From Adiantum capillus-veneris (lineage: Eukaryota; Streptophyta; Polypodiopsida; Polypodiales; Pteridaceae), in assembly GCA_014529385.2 (NCBI GenBank), contig CM043965.1, positions 63,990,933 to 64,050,932 on the forward strand: a stretch of DNA of 60,000 nucleotides. The letters run 5' to 3'. The notes under the pieces are model-generated. The model made no database searches, had not been told where the DNA came from, and saw only the letters and a program-made list of their open reading frames with translations. Shown here piece by piece: positions 47,461 to 60,000 of this stretch (its first letter is position 1; every line of letters starts with the position of its first letter). The translations under genes were made by a program, and so were the position numbers.

Positions 47461-48180
47461 ATAAATATGGCCATAAGATGCTTTTTTTATTCTAGTGTGT
47501 ATCTTTCAACATTTGTATAATTTGATATAGTCTTTTTTATAAAAAAACAAAGGTGTGTCAATTTTATGAACACTTGAATGGAGTGCACCCTACTCTAAGG
47601 GGACTTCAATGTACTATTGGAGTGCATCCTATTGTAAGGGGACTCTGATGTATTGCTAGAGTGCACCCAAATTTTTGGAGACTCATTTTTTATTTGATTG
47701 GGGCCTATGTTGGGTCATATAGTAAAACAAATTCATTTTTTGTCAATTCATATCGAGGTTGCATTTATTTGTAACTATGAGAGAATTGATGTTTGATGTC
47801 AAAATAAAACTTGTAAGTATGGATCAGAGAATTCATGGACTTTAAATATGTGAGAGGGATCTTTTTCTTGGGCACAAATGTTTGCTTCAAGAATTTTGTC
47901 ATTACATACTTTACGTGAAAGAGTTTTAGAACCTAAAAGACTTTGAAAACAAAACTATGGAATCTAAGTGCATGTATTCTTGAATGGCTTGAAAGTTGAT
48001 GTATACATGCATGTCGCCTTGATGAAGATTTAGATCTGACAAGATGCAAAGCTAGAATTCTTGGAGTACGTTACCTTTGTCAATTTGGTAATAACATATT
48101 TAACTTTCTTTTATTATGGGTGGAAAATATATTATTATGTGCATTTGGAACCTAATTGCTTGACCTTCAAACCAAGATTC
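47461..48180. other. Non-coding flank of segment C, with a short triple repeat
   Basis: At about 47579-47690 a 38-39-bp phrase (GGAGTGCACCCTACTCTAAG and variants) occurs three times in tandem. I see no gene and no array motif here. Confidence 0.6.
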
Positions 48181-49600
48181 CTATGTTATTTTTTCATATA
48201 CTTTTTTGTAATGAATTAAGATTCTGGATACAAGGTCCACCACTTGTTCAAGCTAGATCTAAGAAAGTATATATACTGAGTCTTCAAACTAGTAAACCAA
48301 GGGAAGAGAGAAGCAGGGTCCATCACTTGTCCAAGCTTATCTCTAGACAACATAGAGAGATGTTAGGTCTACTAATTGTCCAATATAGTCATGGAGAAAT
48401 GATAGAAGGTTGATCCACTTGTCCAACCTATCATCTCTAGTAAAATGGGAGGTTTGGCCTTAAGATTCACCATGTAACCAACCTATACTTGATTGTATTA
48501 TGAAGAGTAGAAAAGCAAAGCTCCACCACTTGTCTAAGGTAGTTCCAAAATCAACATGGAGAGAAGCAAGCTTCACCATTTGTCCAAGATAGGTTCCATT
48601 GAAACATGGAAAACCTCATATATGTTGTACATGGAAGCTTTTTTCCAAGGTCCACCACTTGTCCAAGCTAGGATCCATTAAAACATGGATAGAAACAAGG
48701 CTCCACAACTCGTCCAACCTTTATAGCTGCAAAGTGTACCGGTAGTCTAAACTAAGCATGGGAAAATAATAGAAGGTCCACCACTTATCCAATATATTAT
48801 CTCTAATAGCATGGGAGGTTTGGTCTCAAGATTTAGGAATTGGCTAACCTGTATTTCATTGTATTATGATGAATTTGGTTTTAAAGTCAACTACTTATCC
48901 AAGCTATAAGTTTATATCTTGAATGGTATTTCTTCCCATCACTTAGAAAACCAATGATATGTTGTACATGGGGGGGTTTGTTACAAGGTCCACCACTTTT
49001 CCAAGCTAGTTTCATTGAAACATGGATGAAGACAAGCTCCACCATTTGTTAAATCTAGACTCCATTGAAATCTAGAAAATCCATTCTATGTTGTACATGG
49101 GGTTTTTGTTTTAAGGTCCAACACTTGTCCAAGCTAAGATCCATTGAAACATGGAGTAGAGAAACACTCCACCACTTGTCCAAGCTAGGAAACATTGATA
49201 GTAGTTGGCTTAGTTTGAAGATCCACCACGTGTCTAAGCTAACTCTATTGAAACATAGAGAGAAGCAAAGGTCCACCAACTGTTCAAGCTAGGCTCCATC
49301 GAAACATGGACAGAAGCAAGCTCCACCATTTCTCCAAGATAGGCTCCATTGAAACATGGAGAGAATCAAAGGTCCACCATTTCTCCAAGCCAAGCTCCAT
49401 TTGTCCAACCTATAAGGTTATATCTTAAATGGTAATCTTTCTAATCACTTGGAATACCCATTATATGTTTTACATGGGGGTTTTGTTCCAAGATCACCAC
49501 TTGTCCAAGCTTACTCTATTGAAACATAGAGAGAAGCAAAGGTCCACCACTTGTCCAAGCTAGTCTCCATTGAAACAAGGAGAGAAGCAAGCTCCATCAT
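48181..49600 (-). repeat. Higher-order array in minus orientation, block 2, with an inverted copy of the gene A upstream edge
   Basis: 48181-48390 is the reverse complement of about 32951-33155, including the non-repetitive stretch CATTACAAAAAAGTATATG that lies just before the gene A splice acceptor. Similarity ends about 15-25 bases before that acceptor, so no exon was copied. Minus-oriented motif copies continue to about 49600. One plus-oriented copy is seen at about 49842. Confidence 0.88.
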
Positions 49601-50132
49601 TTCTCCAAGATAGGCTAGCATGGATAAGTGCACCTTGAAACCAACCTTCCTATGAGGCAATAGAGCATATGCTACATATTTTATGTATGCCCCATGCCTC
49701 AAATTAAGAAGTTATAGATTAGAAGTGGACCTTGCTTGAATGTCACATGCAATAAATTAAGGAAAAATAGCCAAGTGGATTGTATTCCTCAATGGATCCT
49801 TGCTTTCACAAGTTGTGAACCTTGAGTCACTTTTACATTAACTTGGACAAGTGGTGGACCTAGAAACCAAGCTCTCCATGTTGAGATAAGTTGTAGGTAG
49901 GACAGTAGAACATAGACAACGATAATGGATGCAATATACTCGTCTCCTAATAATCCAATTGATTGAAACCATGGTATTTTAGTTGTTTTCATTGTGTATT
50001 GTATGTGCATAAAGTGGAATGAAACCTTAAGAAAACTCAAATTTTTGACAAAATCTCTATATTTTGTACATGATATATTGAAAGTTGTCCAACCTGGGAA
50101 TTGGGATTTTCCCACTTTACCTAATATGGTCT

Positions 50133-50133
<1 letters not shown>

Positions 50134-50175
<42 letters not shown>
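50134..50175 (+). repeat. (GA)n microsatellite
   Basis: An uninterrupted GA run of about 42 bp in a non-coding stretch beyond the array edge. Confidence 0.95.
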
Positions 50176-50178
<3 letters not shown>

Positions 50179-50199
50179 AGTGGAGGGTGAAATAGAGTG

Positions 50200-53100
50200 C
50201 ACAGAGACATGGGAGAATGACAACAAAGAATATTTAAATTCCCCATCTAAATGAAGTAGGAAACCATATCATTGATGCAATGACAAAAATCTGGGTATAC
50301 CAGAATGTGAAAAAATGACTAGCAGAGCACTGGACCCTATGTAGGGATCGACCGGTCCACCCATCCACTTCCATGCTACTACGGACATAGATAATTTCAC
50401 TTTGTTGGGATCAAGCTAGAACACCTCCAACCTACCTGAGCCAGACATAAGCTGAGGTCGCTTCGCCTCCCTCCATGAACCCAAGCTCTAAAAGGATCCC
50501 AAGTCCTAGTAGGTGGTAGTCTATGAGCACCAACAATACCAATTTAGGCACCACACCTCTTCGATGCCCAGCACCAGGTGTCTAGGTAAAACCAAGGCAG
50601 TATCCCCGATGCGTTAGTCGTGTAGGTCGTTCAACCCCCGATGCACTAACCGTGTAGATGAGCCTAACAAAAAGAAGAAAACCTAGGAAACACCCCTGAT
50701 CCAACAAAGCTCTAGTTCAACAAATCTTTTATCTAAGGCTAAGAAATGTAGGTGATCCTAGTCTTGTACCGACGCTTCCATGAGAAACATAACACGTGAG
50801 TTCAATTACAATAGCACCTTCCATATTCACAAACAATCTTTTCCAAGCAGTTGGACTGTACAGGTTCTCTACTCTTACACGTCTACCATAAACCATCCAT
50901 ATCACTCCATGATCTAATCTCAAAACCATAAACCATAATCCAGTCACATCACATGGGTGAGCACTCCACCCGACTCAGGAAAGGCACAACCAATCCTACA
51001 TAACCACTTTAGAACATAACATGGCGGCAAAAATTTCGGCAACATTTTGACAGCATAACCATATCCAAAAAAAAACCAAGAGTCACACCGGCTTCCACCA
51101 TAAAATCACAACCATAATCCACGATGGAATCTTAGTCCTTATTCACAAATCATATTCTCACTAAACCAACTCCCACACTTGGAGTTTGACATATCCGCTG
51201 CAGTCAATCGGAGTCCACATACATGACTCTTAAGACATGAGCTTTTCATGCATGAAATAAGTCCAGCCAAAAACTAACACAATATAAAAAATCCAATTTT
51301 GATAACATCTAATCATGCAAAGTTGATGCATCATATCTGCACTTCACCTCTCTAGCACATAAAGCTAGTTTTGACCTAGAAAGGTGGAAAGCAATCATAC
51401 CCATGCACATGAGGTATCCACATCAACCCATAAGGTTCCATACATCATATGATAACATTCCATAACCATAAACATGATGCAAAATAGCTCCTACCCTTAG
51501 GTCAACCATAAACCATAACCTCACACATACGCAAAAAACCAATTTTTGTCATTTTTAGGAGCATGCATAACATGCAAATGAAAGGGTTTGACCTTAAATC
51601 AATGCATCAAGCTCAGCTCCATAATAGATACGAACACTCTATCACATCATTTTTCCCATTTGACACTCACACAACAAATGGTAACCCAAAAAGAAAGTCA
51701 CCTTATTCATACCTACCTATGCGGTTCGAATTGACTAACCATATATCCTCACATGAGTTTATGGACATCCAATACTTGAAATCAACTCACCAAAATAAAC
51801 CATAAATCATACATGAATGGTTTGGTTAACTCACGATGTCATATGGTACTCCCCCTTGGTAGCACCCCTACACGTGTAGGTAAAAACCGGTTATGGAAGG
51901 ATTATAACTCGCATACCCAAGGTGATAATGGAGAACTAAATACATTTATCATCAAGTTTAGTCAAGATTTTCAATTGTCTAAGTGGTTTTGACCATCTGT
52001 TGAATCTATATAGTGGTTCTCCAAGGAGCTTGGGATCCAAAAGTTTGACTAAGTGCATTGGGAAGCAAGCTTTTGTTTAATCATATCTCTTAGCTCGTGT
52101 GTGATTTCACAAGGAGCCAAGAGAGAGAATTTTCTAAATGATGTGTTTCATGTCTGGTTTAAAGGGTTTGAACTGATTCATAATGGTTTGTGATTAATGA
52201 CCAAAACAGTGTTCCTACCGCTTCTATGACGTGAAACGAAAAGCACTTTTTATGCACGCATGTGATCGTAAACACGCTGTGTACATAAATCACCATGTTA
52301 AACATGATCAAATAATCATGGGGCAACTTCATACGTACTCAGTCAATCCATACATGCACTCATATATGAAAAAAACATTCACCGAGAGGGTGTCTATTCA
52401 AAAAACGACATAGAGAGAGAGAGAGGGAGAGAGATGATGATGATGGCTATGGAGTTTGGAGCTTCTCCCCGTGCTTTAGAATTGATTAGGGACTCTCAAA
52501 AGGCTTCTTGCTTTGCTGCAAGAGAGAGGTGATGAGAGCTACGTAGAGGTGTTCACAACTAGAGCTTTCGAAGAGCGCGTACTCCGTGAAACGAGAAGGA
52601 GATAGTAAGAAAGTAGAGAGAGAGGGAGAGTATCCTTCTTCTTCTTGTTTCTATAAATGAGTGAGAAGAGATTATGGAGATGGTGATGGAGAGATTGCAC
52701 CACTCTGTATAATAGGTAAGTATTGCCTTACGGTAGTAGACGCAACAGATGACACTGAAAATTGAGCACTGAAGGTGAATTTATAGGCACTGGACAAAGC
52801 TGAAGTGAGCTCCAAGCAAAAACTAGCTCTAGTTTTTCAGCCAGGAATAACTGCAAGCTTTTGGGCACTTTGCTAAAAACATGGCTTTGCTGTTGGTGGT
52901 AAACTCTCCCACTTAGCATCCAATTTTTATAGTAAAATTGATCAATTGAACAGTATCCGACCAACTAATGAAACCTTGGCTAGACTATGCCGCATCTTGA
53001 TGTCCCAACATAATTATGACTTTTTCGTGTTTACGGTACTTCTTTTTATAAAAATAATTTCCATTAAAAATCCGGTTTTTTTCTTCGGGTGATCCTTTTT

Positions 53101-53611
53101 AAATCCAACGGAGACTAAGATTAATATTTTTATGTTTAGGTCATCCTAAAAAGCACATTGCTTTTCAAAAACACCGAAAAGCACAAAAAGCTAAAAATAG
53201 CGTAAAAAGAAAAAAATTCTAGATTTGAACAACGGGTTCCCCTTGTCCACTAGAGTAAGAAAGCGGACTCGCTTTTCACTAAAAGACACTAAAAATCATG
53301 AAAGGCTAAGAATAGCGTGAAAAGCACTCAAAAAGCATATTTTTACCAAATTCAACCATACCTTCCACAAAACACGTAGATTAAAAAAGCACCTAAAAGC
53401 ATAAAAAGCATGAAAAAGCTAATAATAGTGAATTTTGTCAAAATTGAACCAAACGTCCCTCTGACCTACTGGAACATGGAAACAACCTTGCTTTTACTTT
53501 AGAACCTTTTAATATTATCAATCAAGCATCGTAAATCAAAATTTGACAAACCAGACATTAAAATCTATTTTTCTTATTTTCAAAAGAGACCCAAATTCTG
53601 GGGATCTTACA
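50200..53611 (-). mobile_element. LTR region of a Ty3/gypsy element (inner end 53611; outer end unresolved)
   Basis: On the minus strand, after the integrase remnant, the purine-rich GTGTGGGAGGA is followed by TGTAAGATCCCC, a polypurine tract plus LTR start. A TATA-like element lies at 52778-52785, and a pyrimidine-rich CTCTCTCTACTTTCTTACTA leader-like segment follows near 52610. Sequence down to about 50.3 kb has no gene and many short CATAAACCATA-type phrases. The LTR could end anywhere between about 51.9 kb and 50.3 kb. Confidence 0.5.
52778..52785 (-). promoter_or_regulatory. TATA-box candidate in the gypsy LTR
   Basis: The minus strand reads GTGCCTATAAATTCACC. It lies about 830 bases into the LTR, a reasonable place for the U3 promoter. 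A start site about 30 bases downstream (near 52750) is inferred. Confidence 0.4.
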
Positions 53612-55085
53612 TCCTCCCACACTTGAGAAACTCGAGGTGTCCTCACCTCGACATGAAATATGGATAATTTAGTCTCATTACATCATCACATTCCCAAGTG
53701 GCATCTTCCTCAGGATATGTTGACCATTCAAGGTGTCAATAATGGTCCGATTATGTAAAGGCTTAGTTCTACTTTGACGTATCACTTTGGAATATACTTC
53801 AAAAGTTCCATCAGTAAAGATAGATAATAGAGAATCATCAAGAATGTGTTGTGGATCAGGAACATACTTCTTGAGTAAGCTGACGTGAAAAACACCATGT
53901 AATTTTATGTGTGGTGGTAACAAGAATCTGTAAGCTTGATCATTAATCCTCTCCATGATTACAAAAGGTCCACAATATTTGGCACTGAGCTTCTTACATT
54001 TACCCATTGATAAGGAGCTACGTTCGGGTTTCACTCTCAAACATACCATATCGCCCTCTTTAGAAATTATGATAGATCGTTTAGGGTCAGCATAACTCTT
54101 CTATCTATCTTGAGCAGTCTTACTATCCTGCCATATAAGAACAGTTTGTAGTGGCATTTCATCCAACATTTCTTTGGCCGCTTGAACTCGTATGAGAGGG
54201 TCTGTCCATTTGAGTGGAGTAAGACACTCTTGTCCATACAATGCTTGAAAAGGAGACATCCCAACTGAGCGTTGGAATGAGGAATTATAAGCAAATTCGA
54301 CCAAATACAAATATCTAGTCCATTTACTCTACTCATGCATACAATAAGCTCTTAACATGTCTTCAATGATTTGATTGGTCCTTTTCGTCTGCTCATCAGC
54401 TTGAGGGTGATAAGCAGTACTAAAGGCCAACGGGGTTCCTGTTATAGCTGAGAATAAGGCTTTCCAAAAATTTGAGGTGAACTTTGCATCGCGATCAAAA
54501 ATTTATCCGTCGAGGTAAACCATGATACATGAAAACACCTTTCATGAATACTTGAGCTATATCCTTAGTCGTAAACATTGTCTTGATGACTCGAAATAAA
54601 TGGGTCATTTGTAAGCATATCAACAACCACAAAAATAGAGTCATATCTCAGAGATGTAGGAAGTCCTATAATAAAATCCATGGATATGTATTCCCATTTC
54701 ATTTGTGGTACATCAACCTAGGTTGAAGCTTACCGGGATATCAAACTCGTTCATCTTTAATATGTTGACATGTTAAACATCTTGTGACATAGTTCAACAC
54801 ATCACGCTTTACTACTGGCCAAAAGAAACTCTTCCTTACAGTAGAGTCAATATTAATATATCTTGGGTGTCCTGCTATAGGTATATCATGAGCTTCCTAT
54901 AATATCTAAAGTTTGATTCCACCTGAATTTGGGATACAAAGATGATTACTAAAGTAAAGGTCATTGCCTCCAATGTAAAAGCCTTTGATTTGCCTCTCTT
55001 TCTTCTTCGTGCTATTATTTAAGTTCATCAAGTACTAGATTTTTGTCATAATAAATAATATCTAATTCTCCAAAGTGATTTTCTC
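53612..55085 (-). pseudogene. Ty3/gypsy integrase remnant, H2C2 zinc finger to C-terminal domain
   Basis: On the minus strand the broken frames give, in order: an H2C2 zinc-binding segment (EAHDIPIAGHPRYINIDSTV, then FFWPVVKRDV and RCLTCQHIK); the start of the catalytic core (WISMDFIIGLPTSLRYDSIF, then VVVDMLTND); LVEFAYNSSFQRSVGMSPFQ and ALYGQECLTPL (54310-54101); and the C-terminal part KKLSAKYCGPFVIMERINDQ, FHVSLLKKYVPDP (54049-53678). Several frameshifts and stops make it non-functional. It is cut off at about 55085, where another LTR begins, so RT and gag are absent. Confidence 0.85.
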
Positions 55086-55088
55086 ATG

Positions 55089-56619
55089 TTAAACTGATCA
55101 TTTAATATGGGGAAGTACGAGGGAAGAAAAAGCTAGAATATTGGTTAAGCTGGCAGACAGGCAACAGTAGGGATCCAAAGGAGGGAAAATAGGGATCCAA
55201 AAAGGGGGCATCTACAAAAGAGCAGTGTGCAACAATGGGATTTAAAGACCCTAAGGTTCAGCCCATTAAGACTTCCAAAATGTTAAGGTTCCAAATTCAA
55301 AGGTTAGATCCAATGGTCAAACTCTAGGTAATATTGGATGCTTGGTAGTGTACACAAAGTCTTCAAAGACTCATAAACAGGGGGGGGTGAGCCCTAAAGG
55401 TAGGGGAAGTGAAAGAGTGAGGTGAGAAAATACGCACACACACATAGTAAGGCTCCCCTTTACACAAAGGGCATAATGGACAGATGTCAGGTTCCTAGTC
55501 CTGTTGCCCCCAAGATGCATTCAATTCCTATTGGATGGCCATAGAGGTGGACCAATGAGAATTAAGCTAGAGTATATTTTGTTTAACTCATTTAAAACAT
55601 TTGATAAAAGAACCAATAAAAAAATTTCTTTGTAGAAGACTATTGGACAGTCTCCCAAGGGGTCCAATGAGCATTCAGTAGCCTAATGGCTTTCCTGATT
55701 CCTATTGGCCAAAATACTAAGGGATCCAATGAGAGTTTCATTTTACTAATTAAATGCCTAAATCTCTCAAAAAAGGGGAAATGGGGACACATGTCACAAG
55801 GCTATCACTTATGCTTCTCAATTATCATTGGCTAAGCTTTGCAGGGTCCAATGGAATGCCAACATGAGTAAATTGCAAGAGGGGTCGACCAAGAGAGAGA
55901 GGGGGATGATTTTGGCAAGGCATTCACGCACTCACACAATCTCATGTGTGAAGAAAAGAAGACTCTATCTCCTTCTCAAGCTTTAATGGAAAGCTCATCA
56001 TTTACTCCAAACTTGTGAGAAGGGAGGCCTACACCAACAACTCTTGGCTTCGTGATGCAAATCCAACCAAGAGCCAAGCTTCAATGCATGTTCATTTCCT
56101 CTACCATGCTAATTACTACTCTATGCTAAGATATTATGAGTGATTATGTGAGGAGATATACTTATTTCTTGTAAGACTACTCCTTCTTCCTCTCAATCTA
56201 CTCTCATACCCTGCTGGATCTCACCATCTGTGAAGGTATGTGAGGTCTTGGGTCTGAGACCGTGAGGGAATTGATGTTGTGTTTTATAAGTGTGTGCATG
56301 GTTTTTAAAGCTTCCTTCTTCATTGCACTAGCAAGTTATTGAATGAACATAAAGTATTGTATTGTAAAATGTCTCCCTTGATGGGAGAAACCTATAATAC
56401 AAATCCTTTTGGAGGGGGCCCCCGGCTCAATGTAAATCCGGTCCTCAACTATTGTCAATAGCTGTCAATTTCTCTCTCTTTTGAAGTATTGTTCATGCCT
56501 ATTGCTTTCTCCATCCAAGAACTCTTTTTATGCTCATTAGGAATCTATTTTAATGAAATGCTCACTGTGTTTATGCTATTTTCCGTTACACACAAGTTAC
56601 TAGACCATTAAAAGTTACA
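55089..56619 (+). mobile_element. 5' LTR of a second LTR retrotransposon (start approximate)
   Basis: The 3' boundary is firm: the block ends GTTACA one base before a tRNA-iMet primer site. A TGTTAAAC at 55089 is a plausible start, about where the gypsy integrase sequence stops. The block carries a purine/pyrimidine-rich leader and an AATACAAATCC region typical of a U3-R-U5 arrangement. The matching 3' LTR is not in the window. Confidence 0.55.
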
Positions 56620-56620
56620 T

Positions 56621-56632
56621 TGGTATCAGAGC
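56621..56632 (+). promoter_or_regulatory. Primer binding site (tRNA-iMet)
   Basis: An exact TGGTATCAGAGC follows the LTR end. It shows plus-strand orientation for the element to its left. Confidence 0.85.
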
Positions 56633-58079
<1,447 letters not shown>

Positions 58080-58080
58080 A

Positions 58081-59290
58081 ACATGGATCACGATCCATGT
58101 ACCTTTTAGGCCAATTGACTAGAAACTGTCTCCATTGTTTAGAACTAGCTCTCAAACACCAAAATTTTGAGTTTGGCCAAAAATAGGTTGCTAAAAGAAC
58201 ATCCAAATCAAGAATTTGGGGTAAGCAATACAAAACCTTGAAAATTAAGAGAATTGGGGGAAAATAAACTTTTAGTTGTCCAAATTCAAAAAGGGGTCAG
58301 AATTGGGTTCAACTAAAAGCAAGGAACCGGCAGGACAAAATTTATGACCAGCTGCTTCCAAACATGGATCCCAATCCATATACCAGGTTGACATTTGGAC
58401 AGGATAATTGATCAGTACACTCCTAGGAATAGAGGGAACAACTTTTTTAAAAGGGTCCACATCAAAAAATTGCAAAAGCCTGATCAAAACACCCAAAAAT
58501 AGTTGATTGTAGAAAACCGCAAAGCATACTTAAAATCTTGCTTTTTGCTTGGAAAAAGTGGGTCAAATCAAAAAAGATTTGGGGAAAATTATCACCATAA
58601 CCATTATTTACAAACTCACCAAATCTCATTTCAAAATGATTTCAAACATGGATTACAATCCATGTACCTTATAGAGATTTTGAGCTGGTATTTGACAGGT
58701 GGATAAGTTGTAAGAGTTGAAGAACATTTCCCAAAACCAATATTATAAAAAAAGTTCAAAATTTGGATCAAAAGGGTAGAAAACAGCTAAAGGTGAAAAC
58801 CATTGGAATGGACTAGAGGATTGACTTTTGGTTGGTCTAAAAAAGTCCCAATCCTACAAAAACCATAAAAAAGTAAATCCTAGAGGATTGAATTTTGGTC
58901 AAAAAATTCCCAATCCTACAAAAACCATAAAGCTATCATAAGGGAACCAAAGGGAAGCTATGTGCCAAGTTTCAGTCCAATCTGACAACTAGGTACATGG
59001 ATCACGATCCATTTCCTCTAACATAGATTGATACCCAATCTCCACCATAGCTAAAGCACATCACAGGGACTCTAATGATCATTTCAAAACTGAATTTGGA
59101 TATAAAAAATCAAGGTAGAAGCTCAAAACTATCAAGCATTCTGAGCAAGTGCCAGGAACTGACCTAAATTTCAATCCAAAAATCCATTGTCAAAAATTAT
59201 AGTGTCAAATGACCTACTAAACATTTTGATTCTATTAGTACCAAGAAAAGTCAAGTTGGTTTCCCAACGTAGATCGTGATCCATGTTCCT
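58081..59290 (+). repeat. Diverged ~300-bp repeats, each with an ATGGATC..GATCCAT palindrome
   Basis: An imperfect palindrome recurs at 58081-58100 (ACATGGATCACGATCCATGT), 58362-58381, 58646-58665, 58995-59014 and 59267-59286. Intervals are 281, 284, 349 and 272 bp. The arms ACATGGAT/ATCCATGT are kept while the surrounding sequence is strongly diverged. Neighbouring phrases such as CCAATCCTACAAAAACCATA also recur (58849, 58910). Confidence 0.75.
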
Positions 59291-59589
59291 CTGAGTCAGA
59301 ATAAGAGCATAATTTCACCACAGAGAGAGATAGTCTCGAAAACCCTGGTGGTCTTTTCAAAATTGAAATGGACTTAAATTGTTGATGTTGTGAGAAAAAG
59401 TGTGAAGTTGTTGAAGTATCCAATTAATTTTGTCGATTGAAAGCTTGAACTAACAAAAGTGGCTGTAAAGTCATAGCCAGCAAGCATTTTTTGACAGGTT
59501 TCAAGTGCTAGACAGTACGATTCAACAAATAAGACCAATCGAGGAATTCAAGTCAGCCAACGATACCAAGGTTTGGATTTTGTAAGATT

Positions 59590-60000
59590 AGTTCTTCATC
59601 TTTGAGAGGAAATGGAAGTGATGATGATAAAGACGGGCGGGATCCTTCACTTTCTTTTTAGAATGAGGTTGGAGAAAATGGCGGCAGCTGTATCCTTGGT
59701 GAATGTGCCATCCGTCTTTCTATCCCTGGCCCTCATTGTCATACCTTCCGTTGGCAGCTTTAGTTCCTCGACCACTATGTCCTTGTTGATAACCACTTCA
59801 ACTTTTTGGCCTTGCTGATCCGTGATCTGAGCAGATCCATCCTCTTTGATAATCGATAATAGTTCATAGGCCTGCTAGAAATCTACTCCACATGACTCTT
59901 GGTCGTAGAATTCTCAAAGTCCCAGTCTTCTGTTGGCTTCTTTAGTGTCTGGATTTGCGGCTACATCATAACCTTCCTTGGGTAGCATTTTTAACTCTAC
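59590..60000 (-). pseudogene. Gag-like fragment of an unknown retroelement (enters from the right)
   Basis: A minus-strand frame reads LPKEGYDVAANPDTKEANRR, then QAYELLSIIKEDGSAQITDQ, QKVEVVINKDIVVEELKLPT and MRARDRKTDGTFTKDTAAAI. The 'INKDxVxExLKLPxEG' pattern recalls the N-terminal region of plant retrotransposon gag proteins, but I cannot name the lineage. Stops occur near 59912 and 59867. The start lies beyond the window. Confidence 0.4.

Noticed and set aside
23100-49600. Centromeric satellite
   Set aside because: The array is heterogeneous (362/440 bp), interrupted by intron-containing genes and changes orientation. Nothing else indicates a centromere, though a single window cannot exclude pericentromeric location.

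Overview
The window looks like nuclear DNA of a land plant. It is AT-rich and has canonical GT-AG introns, remains of Ty1/copia and Ty3/gypsy LTR retrotransposons with tRNA-iMet primer sites, long GA, CT and TA microsatellites, and very large tandem-repeat fields. A spore-bearing vascular plant such as a fern is my best guess, but this is weak inference. I see no rRNA gene, intact tRNA gene or bacterial feature.

Layout. 1-7745: a gypsy-type element whose LTRs (about 4.1 kb, full of 151-bp tandem repeats) are larger than its roughly 1.6-kb decayed interior. 7746-13200: mostly non-coding, with two tRNA-like SINE fragments, a GA tract, a 300-bp direct duplication and a LINE scrap. 13200-15779: copia debris on the minus strand (LTR, RT/RNase H, gag, and a second, unrelated 242-bp LTR). 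15880-18981: a minus-strand, multiply frameshifted pseudogene of the DUF7869/DDE-like transposase type. 19190-21050: 311-bp tandem repeats. 23100-33160: a 10-kb array of about 362/440-bp units. 33186-38981: a three-exon gene (gene A) with a ParB/DGQHR-like region and a C-terminal SET domain. 39638-41023: an FCP1-like HAD phosphatase gene with a SAP-like tail (gene B). 41300-49600: the same array in opposite orientation, interrupted by a second, degenerate FCP1-like coding segment (46685-47460, segment C). 50200-55085: LTR and integrase remains of a gypsy element on the minus strand. 55089-60000: a 5' LTR and primer site of another element, microsatellites, a repeat family carrying a conserved palindrome, and a gag-like fragment on the minus strand.

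The unusual part is 19.2-49.9 kb. One 20-bp motif (TTGGACAAGTGGTGGACCTT and close variants) recurs throughout the non-coding DNA, including the 2.6-kb intron of gene A. It is much better conserved than the sequence between copies. It reads on the plus strand up to about 41.3 kb and on the minus strand from about 41.8 to 49.6 kb. The array flanks, and runs inside, genes whose predicted products look chromatin- or transcription-related. A near match to the motif also lies inside exon 1 of gene A. I propose, as inference only, that the locus is an iteron-like array with a cognate ParB-like/SET protein, possibly part of a large uncharacterised mobile element. Genes A and B each carry one apparent single-base deletion and segment C one in-frame stop, so the locus may be decaying, or the consensus may contain indel errors.
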